NCBI RefSeq assembly: GCF_001975985.1
Contig: NZ_MTQF01000006.1
Span: 217,530 to 281,529, forward strand
Length of the DNA stretch: 64,000 nucleotides
DNA from: [Flexibacter] sp. ATCC 35103
Lineage (GTDB): Bacteria; Bacteroidota; Bacteroidia; Flavobacteriales; Flavobacteriaceae
Direction: 5' to 3'
The notes under the pieces were generated by a model. That model worked only from the letters and a program-made list of their open reading frames with translations, did not search any database and had not been told where the DNA came from. The stretch's first letter is position 1; the number at the start of each line of letters is the position of its first letter. A program made the translations under genes and the position numbers. Shown here piece after piece: positions 1 to 8,315 of the stretch.

Positions 1-46
1 TGAGTTGTCCTGAAAAAGGTTGACTGGATTAATATTATAAAATTAA

Positions 47-901
47 TTAAATCGGAACAAAAGAAATCTTATTCCGATTTAATTTTTTCCATGTTTTCAA
101 TTTTACTTGATTTTGTAAATGAGCTTGATTTGGAGTAAGCATATTTATTGATAAGTGTACTCTAATTTGATTATAAAGCAAAATAGATTCCTGAACCTGC
201 TTTTTTAAGTTTTCAAAATTTTCAAAGATTTCGAACAATCCGAATTCTTCTTTCAAAATACCATTCACTCTTTCTGCAACTGCATTCTCATAAGGATCAT
301 AATTTTGAGTCATACTTATTAGAATATTATTTCTAATTAAATACTGCGTATATTCTTTACTGCAATATTGTAATCCTCTGTCTGAATGATGTATGAGATT
401 ACTATCTTGGTTTTTATTGGTAACAGCCATTTTTAAAGCTTTCAATGTAGAACTCGCCATTAGATTATCGGATAAATTATAACCAACAATTTTCTTAGAA
501 TAAGCATCAGTTATAAGATGCAGATAATGTGTTTTCTCTCTAGTTCTAAGATAAGTAATATCTGCAACCCAAATCTGTTCAGGTCTGTTAATCGCTATTT
601 CTTTAGTTAAGTTTGGATATTTACGCATCCAGTGCTTTGAGTTTGTTGTCTTGTAATATCTTCGAACTTTAGGAACTAGTAAATATTCTTCGCGTAGAAA
701 ATCAAATAATTTATCTCTGCCAATTTTTATTTGATGTTTCTTAAAAGCATCTCTGAGCATGTAATGTAATTTTCTGCCGCCGGTTTTTGGAAGTTTTTGA
801 CGCACAGACATTATTAAACATCTCAGATGTTCCTGGTTTAAGTCTGATTTTAATAAAAGTGATTTTCTTTTATAATAGGCTTGCTTACTATACCCAAGCA
901 C
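47..901 (-). CDS. IS3-family transposase OrfB (DDE integrase core)
   Basis: The catalytic half of the transposase. It has an HTH_21-like N-terminal segment and an rve integrase core. The DDE triad is visible as WVADITYLRT (first Asp), HHSDRGLQYCS (second Asp) and ENAVAERVNGILKEE (Glu). The ATG-initiated frame begins at 901, but the frame is open upstream to the slippery site at 967-973. Reading through after a -1 shift gives VWFQAVQEINHIYKISPCEI directly before the LGYSKQAYYKR segment, which is typical of OrfAB fusions. The functional product is therefore probably an OrfAB fusion starting at 1314, not this ORF alone. Confidence 0.93.
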   Translation of the reverse strand: MLGYSKQAYYKRKSLLLKSDLNQEHLRCLIMSVRQKLPKTGGRKLHYMLRDAFKKHQIKIGRDKLFDFLREEYLLVPKVRRYYKTTNSKHWMRKYPNLTKEIAINRPEQIWVADITYLRTREKTHYLHLITDAYSKKIVGYNLSDNLMASSTLKALKMAVTNKNQDSNLIHHSDRGLQYCSKEYTQYLIRNNILISMTQNYDPYENAVAERVNGILKEEFGLFEIFENFENLKKQVQESILLYNQIRVHLSINMLTPNQAHLQNQVKLKTWKKLNRNKISFVPI

Positions 902-939
902 TCGACATATTTCACAAGGGCTAATCTTGTAAATATGAT

Positions 940-1314
940 TTATTTCTTGGACTGCTTGGAACCAGACTTTTTTACAATTTCAACTTTTAGCTCACGTTCG
1001 GCTATTTCAATAATTTTTTTAAAGACTAATAACTCCTGTTCTTTTTTAGCTAATTGTGCTTCAAGTTCTTTGATACGCTGAGATTGAGGATCTTTCATTG
1101 GTCGTCCGATGGTTAGTTTATCTTGATATGTAAATTTACCATATTTTTTTAACCAACGTGGTATACAGCTATTCCCAGCAATCTTATACCGCCGGCGAAG
1201 TTCCGCTTTTGTAAATAAACCCCGTTCAAATTCTTTTACAACTTGTTTTTTGAAGGCTTCACTGTAAATTTTAGGGGCTGACCCGTTTTTTAACTCTTCG
1301 CTTTCTATTGACAT
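940..1314 (-). CDS. IS3-family transposase OrfA (HTH, IR-binding half)
   Basis: A 124-aa protein with a helix-turn-helix of the transposase_8/HTH_Tnp_1 type (SEAFKKQVVKEFERG, then a helix ending in RRRYKIAGN). It is followed by a leucine-zipper-like coiled coil (QRIKELEAQLAKKEQELLVF) that typically mediates OrfA/OrfAB multimerization. In this family OrfA binds the terminal inverted repeats and regulates transposition. The frame ends 38 bases before the orfB ATG, and the A6G frameshift motif lies 27-33 bases upstream of the end of this frame. Confidence 0.92.
   Translation of the reverse strand: MSIESEELKNGSAPKIYSEAFKKQVVKEFERGLFTKAELRRRYKIAGNSCIPRWLKKYGKFTYQDKLTIGRPMKDPQSQRIKELEAQLAKKEQELLVFKKIIEIAERELKVEIVKKSGSKQSKK
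967..973 (-). promoter_or_regulatory. Programmed -1 ribosomal frameshift site (A AAA AAG)
   Basis: On the minus strand the heptamer is AAAAAAG, phased so that AAA and AAG are codons in the orfA frame (codon 114 starts at 975). Slipping back one base places the ribosome in the orfB frame with no stop before the orfB start. This is the standard IS3-family arrangement for making the OrfAB transposase. Confidence 0.85.
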
Positions 1315-1367
1315 AATTTATTTAATTATAGTCAACTTTTTTCAGGACGAGACACATCATAAAAAAA

Positions 1368-1390
1368 GCCTCATAATGAGGCTTTTTTTA
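1368..1390 (-). terminator. Intrinsic terminator of the thioredoxin-like pair
   Basis: GCCTC-ATAAT-GAGGC hairpin at 1368-1382, flanked by A and T runs, lying 16 bases past the stop of the minus-strand gene at 1406. It also has a T run on the plus strand, so it could work in both directions and shield the IS. Confidence 0.7.
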
Positions 1391-1405
1391 TATCTGTTCT
1401 GTAAA

Positions 1406-2020
1406 TTAGGCTTTAGCTTTTCTTTTTACTGTACAGCCTATTTCCTTAGTTTCAGTTATAGCAGGTTTCTGATTGCTTTTTAATGCTGCAATCACATCCT
1501 CTGCATATTTTGTTTTCTCTGTTTTAGTTCCTTCAGGATCATTATCGATTGCTCCTACATATTCTACGATATTTCCTTTTGATGTTTTAGAAACAATAAA
1601 AAGATGCGGTGTATGTTTTGCTCCGTATTGATCTGTAACTACTTGTCCCTGATCAAATAAATATGGGAAAGGATATTTTTTATCTTTTGCCAATTGCTGC
1701 ATTTTATCAAAAGCATCAGCTTTAGAAGCTTCGGGATCATTTGGGTTAATGGCGATTACAGGATATCCTTGTGGTTTAAATTTTTTATCTAAATCGATTA
1801 TTCTTTGTTCATATGCCACTGCATACGGACAAGTATTACAGGTAAAAACAACGATAAATCCTTTTGCTTTTGGATAACTTGCAAAAGAAATCTCTTTGCC
1901 ATCAACATTTTTTAATTTGAATTCCGGTGCCGGCTGTCCTGCCTTAAGTGTTGCAGTTTGTGCGTGGGCAAATAAAATACTAAATACTAGTACTGTGATT
2001 GTTGTAATGAACTTTTGCAT
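1406..2020 (-). CDS. Exported thioredoxin/peroxiredoxin-like (AhpC/TSA-type) protein
   Basis: A 204-aa thioredoxin-fold protein with a signal peptide (residues 1-20, cleavage near AHAQT). A redoxin core starts with QPAPEFKLKNVDG, which is typical of AhpC/TSA and ResA-like proteins. The redox motif is CNTCP (C61, C64), with a Pro-containing segment HTPHLFIV at about 135-142 as the cis-Pro loop. It lies 3 bases downstream of the TlpA-like gene at 2024-2503, so they are almost certainly one operon acting in the periplasm. Likely role: thiol-disulfide or peroxide handling of exported proteins. The exact substrate cannot be told from sequence. Confidence 0.85.
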   Translation of the reverse strand: MQKFITTITVLVFSILFAHAQTATLKAGQPAPEFKLKNVDGKEISFASYPKAKGFIVVFTCNTCPYAVAYEQRIIDLDKKFKPQGYPVIAINPNDPEASKADAFDKMQQLAKDKKYPFPYLFDQGQVVTDQYGAKHTPHLFIVSKTSKGNIVEYVGAIDNDPEGTKTEKTKYAEDVIAALKSNQKPAITETKEIGCTVKRKAKA

Positions 2021-2023
2021 AAT

Positions 2024-2503
2024 TTATAGTTTTTTATATTCGGTTAATAATTGTTCATAGGTTAGTTCAGATTCGATAAATTTTCTTTTATCTCCTTTTA
2101 TAAAAATCGTCGCTGGAATACTTCCTGACCATGTTGGTTCTATACGGTCGATATATTCCTGGGGATTGCTTTCATTTAATAAAAAAACGTTGCTTTTCAT
2201 GTTTTTTCTTTTGACAAAAGGAATCACAGCTGAATTTAATTTTGATTTAAAATCGACGCTAACCAACAAAACTGCGAGTTTCTCTGCTTTATATTCAGCA
2301 TTTAGCTTCTCAAAATGTGGTAATTCCTTAATGCAGGGTGCACACCAGGTTGCCCAAAAGTTGACTACATAAGTGCTGTCTTTTCCGTTTTTGATTCTTT
2401 CGTTTAATTGGTCAACATTTATCAATTTTACATTTTGACTATATGACGTGATCGAAAAAGCAAAAAACAGGAAACTATAAATCTTAAATGCGTTGATTTT
2501 CAT
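2024..2503 (-). CDS. TlpA-like periplasmic thioredoxin
   Basis: A 159-aa protein with a signal peptide (hydrophobic residues 7-20, then YSQN). The thioredoxin domain carries the active site WATWCAPC (C54, C57) and a Pro loop near WSGSIPATIFI. TlpA/ResA-type proteins act as periplasmic thiol-disulfide oxidoreductases, often reducing apocytochromes or metal-binding proteins. It is the first gene of a two-gene operon with the redoxin at 1406-2020. A TATATTTG sequence at 2536-2543 (minus strand) fits the Bacteroidota -7 element 33 bases upstream of the ATG. Confidence 0.88.
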   Translation of the reverse strand: MKINAFKIYSFLFFAFSITSYSQNVKLINVDQLNERIKNGKDSTYVVNFWATWCAPCIKELPHFEKLNAEYKAEKLAVLLVSVDFKSKLNSAVIPFVKRKNMKSNVFLLNESNPQEYIDRIEPTWSGSIPATIFIKGDKRKFIESELTYEQLLTEYKKL

Positions 2504-2535
2504 ATTTACGGGCTTAAAATTATTTTTTTGCCTTA

Positions 2536-2543
2536 CAAATATA
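2536..2543 (-). promoter_or_regulatory. Putative -7 promoter element (TATATTTG) of the tlpA-like operon
   Basis: Matches the Bacteroidota -7 consensus TAnnTTTG on the minus strand upstream of the gene starting at 2503. I could not find a convincing -33 TTG at the usual spacing, so this is a weak call. Confidence 0.4.
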
Positions 2544-2622
2544 AACTAATGAGAATTTAATTTTTGTTAATGAAAATCTAATAAGAAAGAAATTTCAGCG
2601 GAGCATATCCAATTTACAATTT

Positions 2623-2940
2623 TTACAGCGTATCTTTTGGTGTCCACATTTTAAAGAACTTAAACATTTTGTGATATTCTTCTCTTGGTACAAATGCGAT
2701 ACAAACTTCCTGATTGTCTAAAGAAGATTCTGTTAATACAATATTATCTTCTTCTTTTTGGGCGTTTATAAACTCAATTTCAGAGACTGCGCAAACTACT
2801 TTTTTGAATATTCCGTTGATCCATTTCTGCATATTTTCGTTATGTTCAAATTTTCTAAAACAGGCTAACGAAGCGTGCGCGGCAATTACCGGAACAAGTT
2901 TGTCAGGAACGTCCCGTTTAACTAAAATGTACATTTTCAT
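2623..2940 (-). CDS. PTH2-family (peptidyl-tRNA hydrolase 2-like) protein
   Basis: A small 105-aa protein. Its start (MYILVKRDVPDK followed by a helix with AAHASLACF) resembles the beta-strand and His/Ala-rich helix of Pth2-fold proteins. The latter part (FKKVVCAVSEIEF, ...VLTESSLDNQEVCIAFVPR) fits the remaining strand-helix pattern. Pth2 enzymes release peptides from peptidyl-tRNA, but bacterial Pth2-like proteins often have unknown roles, and the canonical Lys/Asp active site is not clearly conserved here. It stands alone between unrelated genes. Whether it is an active hydrolase is unproven. Confidence 0.65.
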   Translation of the reverse strand: MKMYILVKRDVPDKLVPVIAAHASLACFRKFEHNENMQKWINGIFKKVVCAVSEIEFINAQKEEDNIVLTESSLDNQEVCIAFVPREEYHKMFKFFKMWTPKDTL

Positions 2941-3022
2941 ATTAAATTGTATTGTTTTTACAGCGCAATATTCGCCACATGATTTTTTATGCTTATTCTT
3001 AAAAGCATTAATTTTCTATTTA

Positions 3023-3700
3023 TTATTCCTCATCATCATCATAGGAAAGATAAGACCAATCAATATCTAAATTTTCTAAAATGCTATCAAAACGGTTCTG
3101 ATGGCTTGTTCCAATAAAAACTGCGGTGCAAGCATTCGTTTTATCAAAAGACAGACTGATCATCTCATTATAATCATCAGTATATACTTTTTGATTATCG
3201 CGACTAATTTCCGGTACTAAAGTCCAGTTTTGCTCTACAGATCTTACAATATCTGAATCAACCGTGCCAAAATAATTTCCGTTATACTTTAATCCGCCTA
3301 AAGTACCATTAAAAACAGCCATAAACAGAAAGAAGTACTCAGTTGTCCGGGTTTCAATTTCCCAATCTGATTTTTCGATTGTATCATAATTACCGTAAAC
3401 TGAAGGATTATCAAGTATTAAATCTTCTTGTTTGATTCCCCAAAATGCTACAGCCTGGTTTTCTTCGTAAATAACTAAATATCCGTCATCTGAAAATCCA
3501 ACTTCATTGTTAAGTTTCAAAAGCTGGTTAAAGGAATAATTCAGATTTTCTTCTTTACCTAATTCCAGATAATATTCTTTAAGTTTTGCAGGCAATGTTG
3601 TATCTAATCTTTTTTCAAGTTCGAAAATTTCCGTTTCTGAAAATCCAAAACTTTCACTTTCCGAAAGGTTATAAAGGCGTTTAATTTTTTGATAAATCAT
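3023..3700 (-). CDS. SMI1/KNR4 (SUKH) family protein
   Basis: A 225-aa acidic cytosolic protein with no signal peptide or membrane segment. The start has the SUKH pattern: FSETEIFELEKRLDTTLP, then a helix LKEYYLELG, then a strand region GYLVIYEENQAVAFWGIK. SUKH domains are common immunity proteins against polymorphic toxins but also occur in housekeeping proteins. No toxin gene is adjacent in this window, so an immunity role is only a possibility. The C-terminus ends in a run of acidic residues. Confidence 0.75.
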   Translation of the reverse strand: MIYQKIKRLYNLSESESFGFSETEIFELEKRLDTTLPAKLKEYYLELGKEENLNYSFNQLLKLNNEVGFSDDGYLVIYEENQAVAFWGIKQEDLILDNPSVYGNYDTIEKSDWEIETRTTEYFFLFMAVFNGTLGGLKYNGNYFGTVDSDIVRSVEQNWTLVPEISRDNQKVYTDDYNEMISLSFDKTNACTAVFIGTSHQNRFDSILENLDIDWSYLSYDDDEE

Positions 3701-3729
3701 CAGGTATTATTTTATATGTGGCTGATATT

Positions 3730-4035
3730 TTATTGCTCTAAAAAAAGTTCTAATTGTCTAAAAACAGGAATTAAGGATTTTCCTTTTTCTGATAAAACAT
3801 ATTCGATATGCAAAGGTTTTAGTTTGATAACATTTTTATCTAAAAGTCCAAAGTCTTCGAGTTCGCGAAGTGCAACTGCAACAGATTGTTTATTCGCCCC
3901 ATTTAGATCTCTTAAAAGTCCGTTGAAACGTAAAGGTTTGTCTACAGCCAATAAATAAATCTGTGGTTTCCATTTGCCTGACAATAATTTTAAAAGTCCC
4001 TGAGCGGGACATTCATTTTCTTTTTCTGTAGTCAT
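3730..4035 (-). CDS. HxlR-type winged-helix transcriptional regulator
   Basis: A 101-aa protein consisting of a single HxlR domain: CPAQGLLKLLSGKWKPQIY, then LRFNGLLRDLNGANKQSVAVAL (recognition helix region), then a wing ending VLSEKGKSLIPVF. Cys9 occupies the position of the N-terminal Cys used as a thiol or quinone sensor in related regulators (YodB, HypR). It is divergent from the DsbA-family gene at 4127 with a 91-base shared intergenic region, so it probably controls that gene and itself. The effector is not known. Confidence 0.88.
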   Translation of the reverse strand: MTTEKENECPAQGLLKLLSGKWKPQIYLLAVDKPLRFNGLLRDLNGANKQSVAVALRELEDFGLLDKNVIKLKPLHIEYVLSEKGKSLIPVFRQLELFLEQ

Positions 4036-4126
4036 ATTTTTTAGACTAATTGACTTGTGATTAAATACGAACGAACTTTGTGTAAATTTAAAAATTAAAT
4101 CCGAAGCGTAAATTAAAAACAGTCAG

Positions 4127-5110
4127 ATGAAATTACTTTCGCTATTATTAATCCTGATATGCAGTATCAATTTACAATCACAAACCAACTTTAACATGAA
4201 TGAAAATAAAACCAATCCATTGTTGTGCGACCCTGTAAGTGGAACCTGTGAAATAACAACTGGCGAAATAACAAATGAAAAAGCACATATCGAGACAGAA
4301 AATAAGCCCGTAAAAATAATTTACTATACAGATCCTATTTGTTCTTCGTGTTGGGGAATTGAGCCACAATTAAGAAAACTAAAACTGGAATACGGCGATT
4401 ATATTGATATTGATTACAGAATGGGCGGTTTATTGCCGGATTGGTCTTATAACAGCGGCGGTATCAGCAAACCCGCAGATGTAGCGCATCATTGGGATGA
4501 GGCCAGTTTGCATTATGAAATGCCAATTGATGGAAATGTCTGGCTTGAAGATCCGTTAGATTCTTCGTATCCTTCTTGTATTGCTGTAAAAGCGGCGCAA
4601 ATTCAGGACAAGGAAAAAGCGGTGAAATTTATGCGGGTTCTTCGTGAAAAATTATATCTGGAAAAGAAAAACATTTCGAAATGGGAAATCATAGCCGACG
4701 CAGCAAAAATTACAGGTCTTAATATTCAAAAACTGAAAGAGGATTACGAAGGTGATGCAAAAAAACTTTTTCAGGACGATTTAAACTTAGCCAAAACACT
4801 TGGTGTAAGAGGTTTTCCTACTCTGTTTTTTGCTGATGCAAATAACAATCAAGTAACGGTTTATGGATCTAAGCCTTATGCCTATTATGAAAATGCCGTA
4901 TTGGCATTATTTCCTGAAGCTAAAAAGAAAAATCCAAATAAAAATACCTTGTCGCTGTTTGAAATCTATCCAACATTAACGCCAAAAGAATATGCTGTTA
5001 TTTGTACCATGTCATATCCTGAAGCCGAAGTTGTTTTAGAAGAATTGTATGATGAAGGAAAATTAGATAAAAAGTCTATCAAAAACGGTTCGCTTTACAG
5101 TAAGAAATAA
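4127..5110 (+). CDS. DsbA-family thiol-disulfide protein (FrnE/SpxH-like)
   Basis: A 327-aa protein with a hydrophobic N-terminus (residues 2-17) that may act as a signal peptide. The DsbA-like thioredoxin domain begins at VKIIYYTDPICSSCWG with redox pair C72/C75. It has an inserted helical region and the Pro loop GVRGFPTLFF at about 225-234. The layout matches the FrnE/YjbH (SpxH) branch of DsbA-like proteins more than classical DsbA. If the first 25 residues are not a signal peptide, a later ATG (residue 24) could be the true start and the protein would be cytosolic. It is divergently transcribed from an HxlR regulator with a likely sensor Cys, suggesting thiol-stress induction. Confidence 0.8.
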   Translation: MKLLSLLLILICSINLQSQTNFNMNENKTNPLLCDPVSGTCEITTGEITNEKAHIETENKPVKIIYYTDPICSSCWGIEPQLRKLKLEYGDYIDIDYRMGGLLPDWSYNSGGISKPADVAHHWDEASLHYEMPIDGNVWLEDPLDSSYPSCIAVKAAQIQDKEKAVKFMRVLREKLYLEKKNISKWEIIADAAKITGLNIQKLKEDYEGDAKKLFQDDLNLAKTLGVRGFPTLFFADANNNQVTVYGSKPYAYYENAVLALFPEAKKKNPNKNTLSLFEIYPTLTPKEYAVICTMSYPEAEVVLEELYDEGKLDKKSIKNGSLYSKK

Positions 5111-5118
5111 TCTAAAAA

Positions 5119-5157
5119 CTAAAAGTTGTAAAGATTCATGTTTTTACAACTTTTAGT
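5119..5157. terminator. Bidirectional terminator between dsbA-like gene and phytochrome gene
   Basis: Inverted repeat CTAAAAGTTGTAAA (5119-5132) and TTTACAACTTTTAG (5143-5156) lies 8 bases past the plus-strand stop and 16 bases past the minus-strand stop at 5173. A and T runs on both sides allow function for both convergent genes. Confidence 0.75.
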
Positions 5158-5172
5158 GCATTATAAAAGCAA

Positions 5173-7443
5173 TTAGATAAGTGAATCTTCGGGATCACAA
5201 GGAAAATAAATCGTAATTTCTGTTCCTTTATCCAATGTACCAACTGCGCGGATATTTCCATTCGTGGTTTGCATTATTTTTTTGCACAATGCCAGTCCAA
5301 CCCCTGATCCGTCGTATTTTTCGAGGGTATGTAATCTGGTAAATATCTTAAAAATAGATTCCGCATATTGTTGTTCAAAACCAATTCCGTTGTCTGTAAA
5401 AGTCACCCAATTGCAATATACTTTATTAGAGTATTCATTTATTTCCGGTTCTTGCGATGCTGTAACCTTAATCACCGGAACTCTGTCTGGTGATGCATAT
5501 TTTAATGAATTTTGTATAATATTAGAAAATAACTGCTTCATCAAGAATGGTACTGCATGAACTTCAGGAAGATTTTCGCATTCAATAATTGCTTTATTTT
5601 CCTGAATTATCTCTTTCATATCCTGCAATGTTTCTTCCATAATATGATTAAGGCTAACATTCTGAAAGGATTCTTTTGTATTCTTTATTCGGGTATATTT
5701 TAGGATATCGATTAATAAATTTTGCATTCTATTAGCCGATTTTGTTATTCTCTGTAACGAATCTAATACAGAATTCGAAGGAATTTCTGTAGTATCTGAT
5801 AATACTTTTGAAGCAATTAACTGAATTTTTCTTAAAGGCTCCTGCAAATCGTGTGTACTAATCCAGTTGATGTTTTCAAGTTCGAGATTTGTTTCTTTCA
5901 ATACATCACTCAAATTTCGATATTTTCCTTCTTCTTCACTCAACAACAACATAATAATCTGATTGTGAAGGAAATGTGCATAACTCAATGCGGCATTTAA
6001 TTCTGGCTGTAACCAGACTTTACTTTGGTGTTTTATGATTTGTTTCCATAAATTAAATGAATTTCTGGGATGTAATCCTTTACTGTCAATAATAATGGCT
6101 TTTTCAGGATCTCCTGCCCAGTTAATAACGGCAACTGTTTCTGGCCTGTACCAAATAATGTTATTACCGTTTCCCAGAGAGAAATAAATAATACCTGAAA
6201 CATGTTCATAACTCTCTAAATCAAGCACATGATTGCTAATTTTATTGGTACTGAAAGTTTTTCCATACTCATTGGCATTCATGTTCAAAATAATTTTTTC
6301 TATATCTTTATCTACAGGCGTGATTCCGCTTTTGTAGGTTTTATGTCCAATACAAATTGAAACTCCGGATGCATTGCAAAGCTTTAACAATTCAGGATCA
6401 GCACAAATAATTTCAAAAGACTGATGTTCTAACGGAAGATTCAAAGCGGTCAATCTTTCCAGGGCTACAATAGTTTTACGGGCAATTTCGTACTCATCAT
6501 TCGACTGACGCAAATCGATTTGCGAGGTAATAAATTGTCCCTGAAGTTTGGCTGCCAATCTAATTTCCGGAGAAATATTTTTAGGCGAATAATGATGACA
6601 GGCAATAAGTCCCCACAATCTGTCATGGTGAATGAGCGAAATAGTTAGTGTTGCCCCCACGCCCATATTCTCAAGATATTCAACATGAATTGGCGACGTA
6701 CTTCTAAGTGTTGAAAGACTCAGATCAAGATTTTTATTTTCGCCATCATCGATTGTAAAAATAGGAACCGGCTCATAACCAATATCAACAATAAGTCGTA
6801 AAAGGTTTTTCATGTACAATTCTCTTGCCTGAACCGGAATATCCGTATGCGGATAATGTAGCCCTAAAAATGGCTCGATATCATCCCTGCAGCTTTCGGC
6901 AAAAACTTCGCCATTGTAATCTTCATCAAAACGATAAATCATTACACGGTCATAGCCTGTAATTTCGCGTGTTCCTTCTGCAACAAGCGCACACAACTCT
7001 TTTAGTGATCGGGTATTGTTCATATTAGACACAAACTGAATGGTTTGTGCATACAGGTCTGCCATTTGTTCTTTACCACTGGATTGTGGTTCAGCTTCAA
7101 GAACATAAATATCACCTGATTTATGTATCGCAATTTGAAAAGAGATTCCTTTAAGTTCTAACTGCAAAGGAAAAACAGATTGTTCTTTTTGGTTGTGTAC
7201 ATAATCATACAACTCTTTTTGCGCAGTTGCCCCAAAAATTTCACTGAATTTCTGACCTAATATTTCATTATATACCAGATCAATAAATACATTAATATTG
7301 GCGGTACAAAATTCAATTTTCCAGTCTAAATTTATTCCCAGCAAAAAACCATGAGGCTGAATACTTCCCGGAATGTGTATGGGTTCATGTTCACAATTTG
7401 TAAGCGTGACAATATCTCTGTTTACAATATCCCTAATCTTCAT
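5173..7443 (-). CDS. bphP: Bacteriophytochrome histidine kinase
   Basis: A 756-aa red/far-red photoreceptor kinase. The order is PAS (about 15-120), GAF (about 140-310), PHY (about 325-500), coiled linker, HisKA (about 520-590) and HATPase_c (about 630-750). Cys17 (TNCEHEPIHIPGSIQPHG) is the biliverdin attachment Cys of bacteriophytochromes. The GAF has the DIP motif (D201 in PHTDIPVQARELY), H253 and H283. The PHY tongue has PRxSF (PRNSF, 459-463). The phosphoacceptor is H531 in THDLQEPLRK, and the ATP lid reads YDGSGVGLALCKK. No membrane segment, so it is cytosolic. No receiver domain is fused and no response regulator gene is adjacent, so its partner is elsewhere. Its start overlaps the end of the heme oxygenase gene, which supplies the chromophore. 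Confidence 0.95.
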   Translation of the reverse strand: MKIRDIVNRDIVTLTNCEHEPIHIPGSIQPHGFLLGINLDWKIEFCTANINVFIDLVYNEILGQKFSEIFGATAQKELYDYVHNQKEQSVFPLQLELKGISFQIAIHKSGDIYVLEAEPQSSGKEQMADLYAQTIQFVSNMNNTRSLKELCALVAEGTREITGYDRVMIYRFDEDYNGEVFAESCRDDIEPFLGLHYPHTDIPVQARELYMKNLLRLIVDIGYEPVPIFTIDDGENKNLDLSLSTLRSTSPIHVEYLENMGVGATLTISLIHHDRLWGLIACHHYSPKNISPEIRLAAKLQGQFITSQIDLRQSNDEYEIARKTIVALERLTALNLPLEHQSFEIICADPELLKLCNASGVSICIGHKTYKSGITPVDKDIEKIILNMNANEYGKTFSTNKISNHVLDLESYEHVSGIIYFSLGNGNNIIWYRPETVAVINWAGDPEKAIIIDSKGLHPRNSFNLWKQIIKHQSKVWLQPELNAALSYAHFLHNQIIMLLLSEEEGKYRNLSDVLKETNLELENINWISTHDLQEPLRKIQLIASKVLSDTTEIPSNSVLDSLQRITKSANRMQNLLIDILKYTRIKNTKESFQNVSLNHIMEETLQDMKEIIQENKAIIECENLPEVHAVPFLMKQLFSNIIQNSLKYASPDRVPVIKVTASQEPEINEYSNKVYCNWVTFTDNGIGFEQQYAESIFKIFTRLHTLEKYDGSGVGLALCKKIMQTTNGNIRAVGTLDKGTEITIYFPCDPEDSLI

Positions 7444-8041
7444 TGCCCGAAATCAAAAAATGATTATAAATACAGTCAAAGGCATAAACAGCGCCTTCAA
7501 TAATTTCGTCTGCGCAATTATTTTGTTCTTCATAAGCTGTAAACTCATTTAAGAAATTCTTCCAGTAACTTCCGGTTTTATTTCCATAACCCGTAAAATA
7601 GGAAACTCCTTGTTCTTGATCTAATCCCGGAACAGTCTCTACATTTTTTAAAATAAATCGTCCGCCAAGTGTAGAACCTTCAACAACATACAAGATCCCG
7701 AGTGCAAATGGAATATTGATATTATCATTTTTAAAAACAGAAACATTTTTATCTTTTTTATAATTCAAAAAAGAAAGATCATGATCAATTAAATGTGTTT
7801 TTTCTCTTTCTTTTAAATCCGAAATAATATTCTCAAGTAAAGGATATATTGATTTCTCAATACTTGAATGCACATCATGCATAAGAGATAAATAATGGCA
7901 ATAATCGTTTATCTGCATTTTTGGAGAAAGTATAGATGCTGAAACCGGAAGGCTTTCAAGATTTTTATGCGCAGTTGCTGTTTGAGATTTTAGTTTTTCT
8001 AAAAAATCAGCAGCTGTAGGAATATCCAAATTTTTAGTCAT
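7433..8041 (-). CDS. bphO: Biliverdin-producing heme oxygenase
   Basis: A 202-aa heme oxygenase that opens heme to biliverdin, the chromophore of bacteriophytochrome. The proximal heme ligand is probably H25 in TATAHKNLES. The distal-helix motif is seen as YVVEGSTLGGRFI (about 117-129), and the length fits the family. It overlaps the bphP start by 11 bases (7433-7443), which implies translational coupling and matched production of chromophore and apoprotein. The gene precedes bphP on the same strand. Confidence 0.92.
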   Translation of the reverse strand: MTKNLDIPTAADFLEKLKSQTATAHKNLESLPVSASILSPKMQINDYCHYLSLMHDVHSSIEKSIYPLLENIISDLKEREKTHLIDHDLSFLNYKKDKNVSVFKNDNINIPFALGILYVVEGSTLGGRFILKNVETVPGLDQEQGVSYFTGYGNKTGSYWKNFLNEFTAYEEQNNCADEIIEGAVYAFDCIYNHFLISGNED

Positions 8042-8315
8042 TGTAGAGTCTGATAATAATTTAACTGTAAGATATAGTAACGCTTTTTTACTTAAATAAG
8101 TGTAGAATATCAGTATTTGGGTAAAAGTAATATTTTTATTGATTAAAAAATATCTTATAAATTAAACTTTATTCAAACTGTTCCATGATTTGTTTAATTG
8201 GTCTGACCGCTAATTTTCTAATTATAGCAGCTGAATCAAAGGCGAAATTGACAGCTTATGATTTAAAATAATGATCGTTTTTGTTTACGGTTATACTTTT
8301 AATTTTAAATAAACA

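Larger units (their letters stand above)
1..1354 (-). mobile_element. IS3-family insertion sequence, apparently complete
   Basis: Both ends carry matching imperfect terminal inverted repeats. Positions 1-25 read TG-nn-T-n-GTCCTGAAAAAGGTTGACT, and the reverse complement of 1330-1354 reads TG-nn-T-n-GTCCTGAAAAAAGTTGACT. Both ends begin with TG, as in many IS3 members. Inside are orfA (1314-940) and orfB (901-47) on the minus strand, joined by an A6G slippery site. The left end is base 1 of the window, so a target-site duplication cannot be tested here. All parts look intact, so the element is probably active or recently inserted. Subgroup is uncertain; the layout resembles IS150/IS3-type elements. 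Confidence 0.9.

Noticed and set aside
2714..3070. 118-codon open frame on the plus strand over the PTH2-like gene
   Set aside because: Overlaps a recognisable gene on the other strand and has no family match or signal features.
3023..3700. SUKH protein as an immunity gene of a toxin locus
   Set aside because: No polymorphic toxin, Rhs or secretion gene adjoins it in the window, so the claim cannot be supported.
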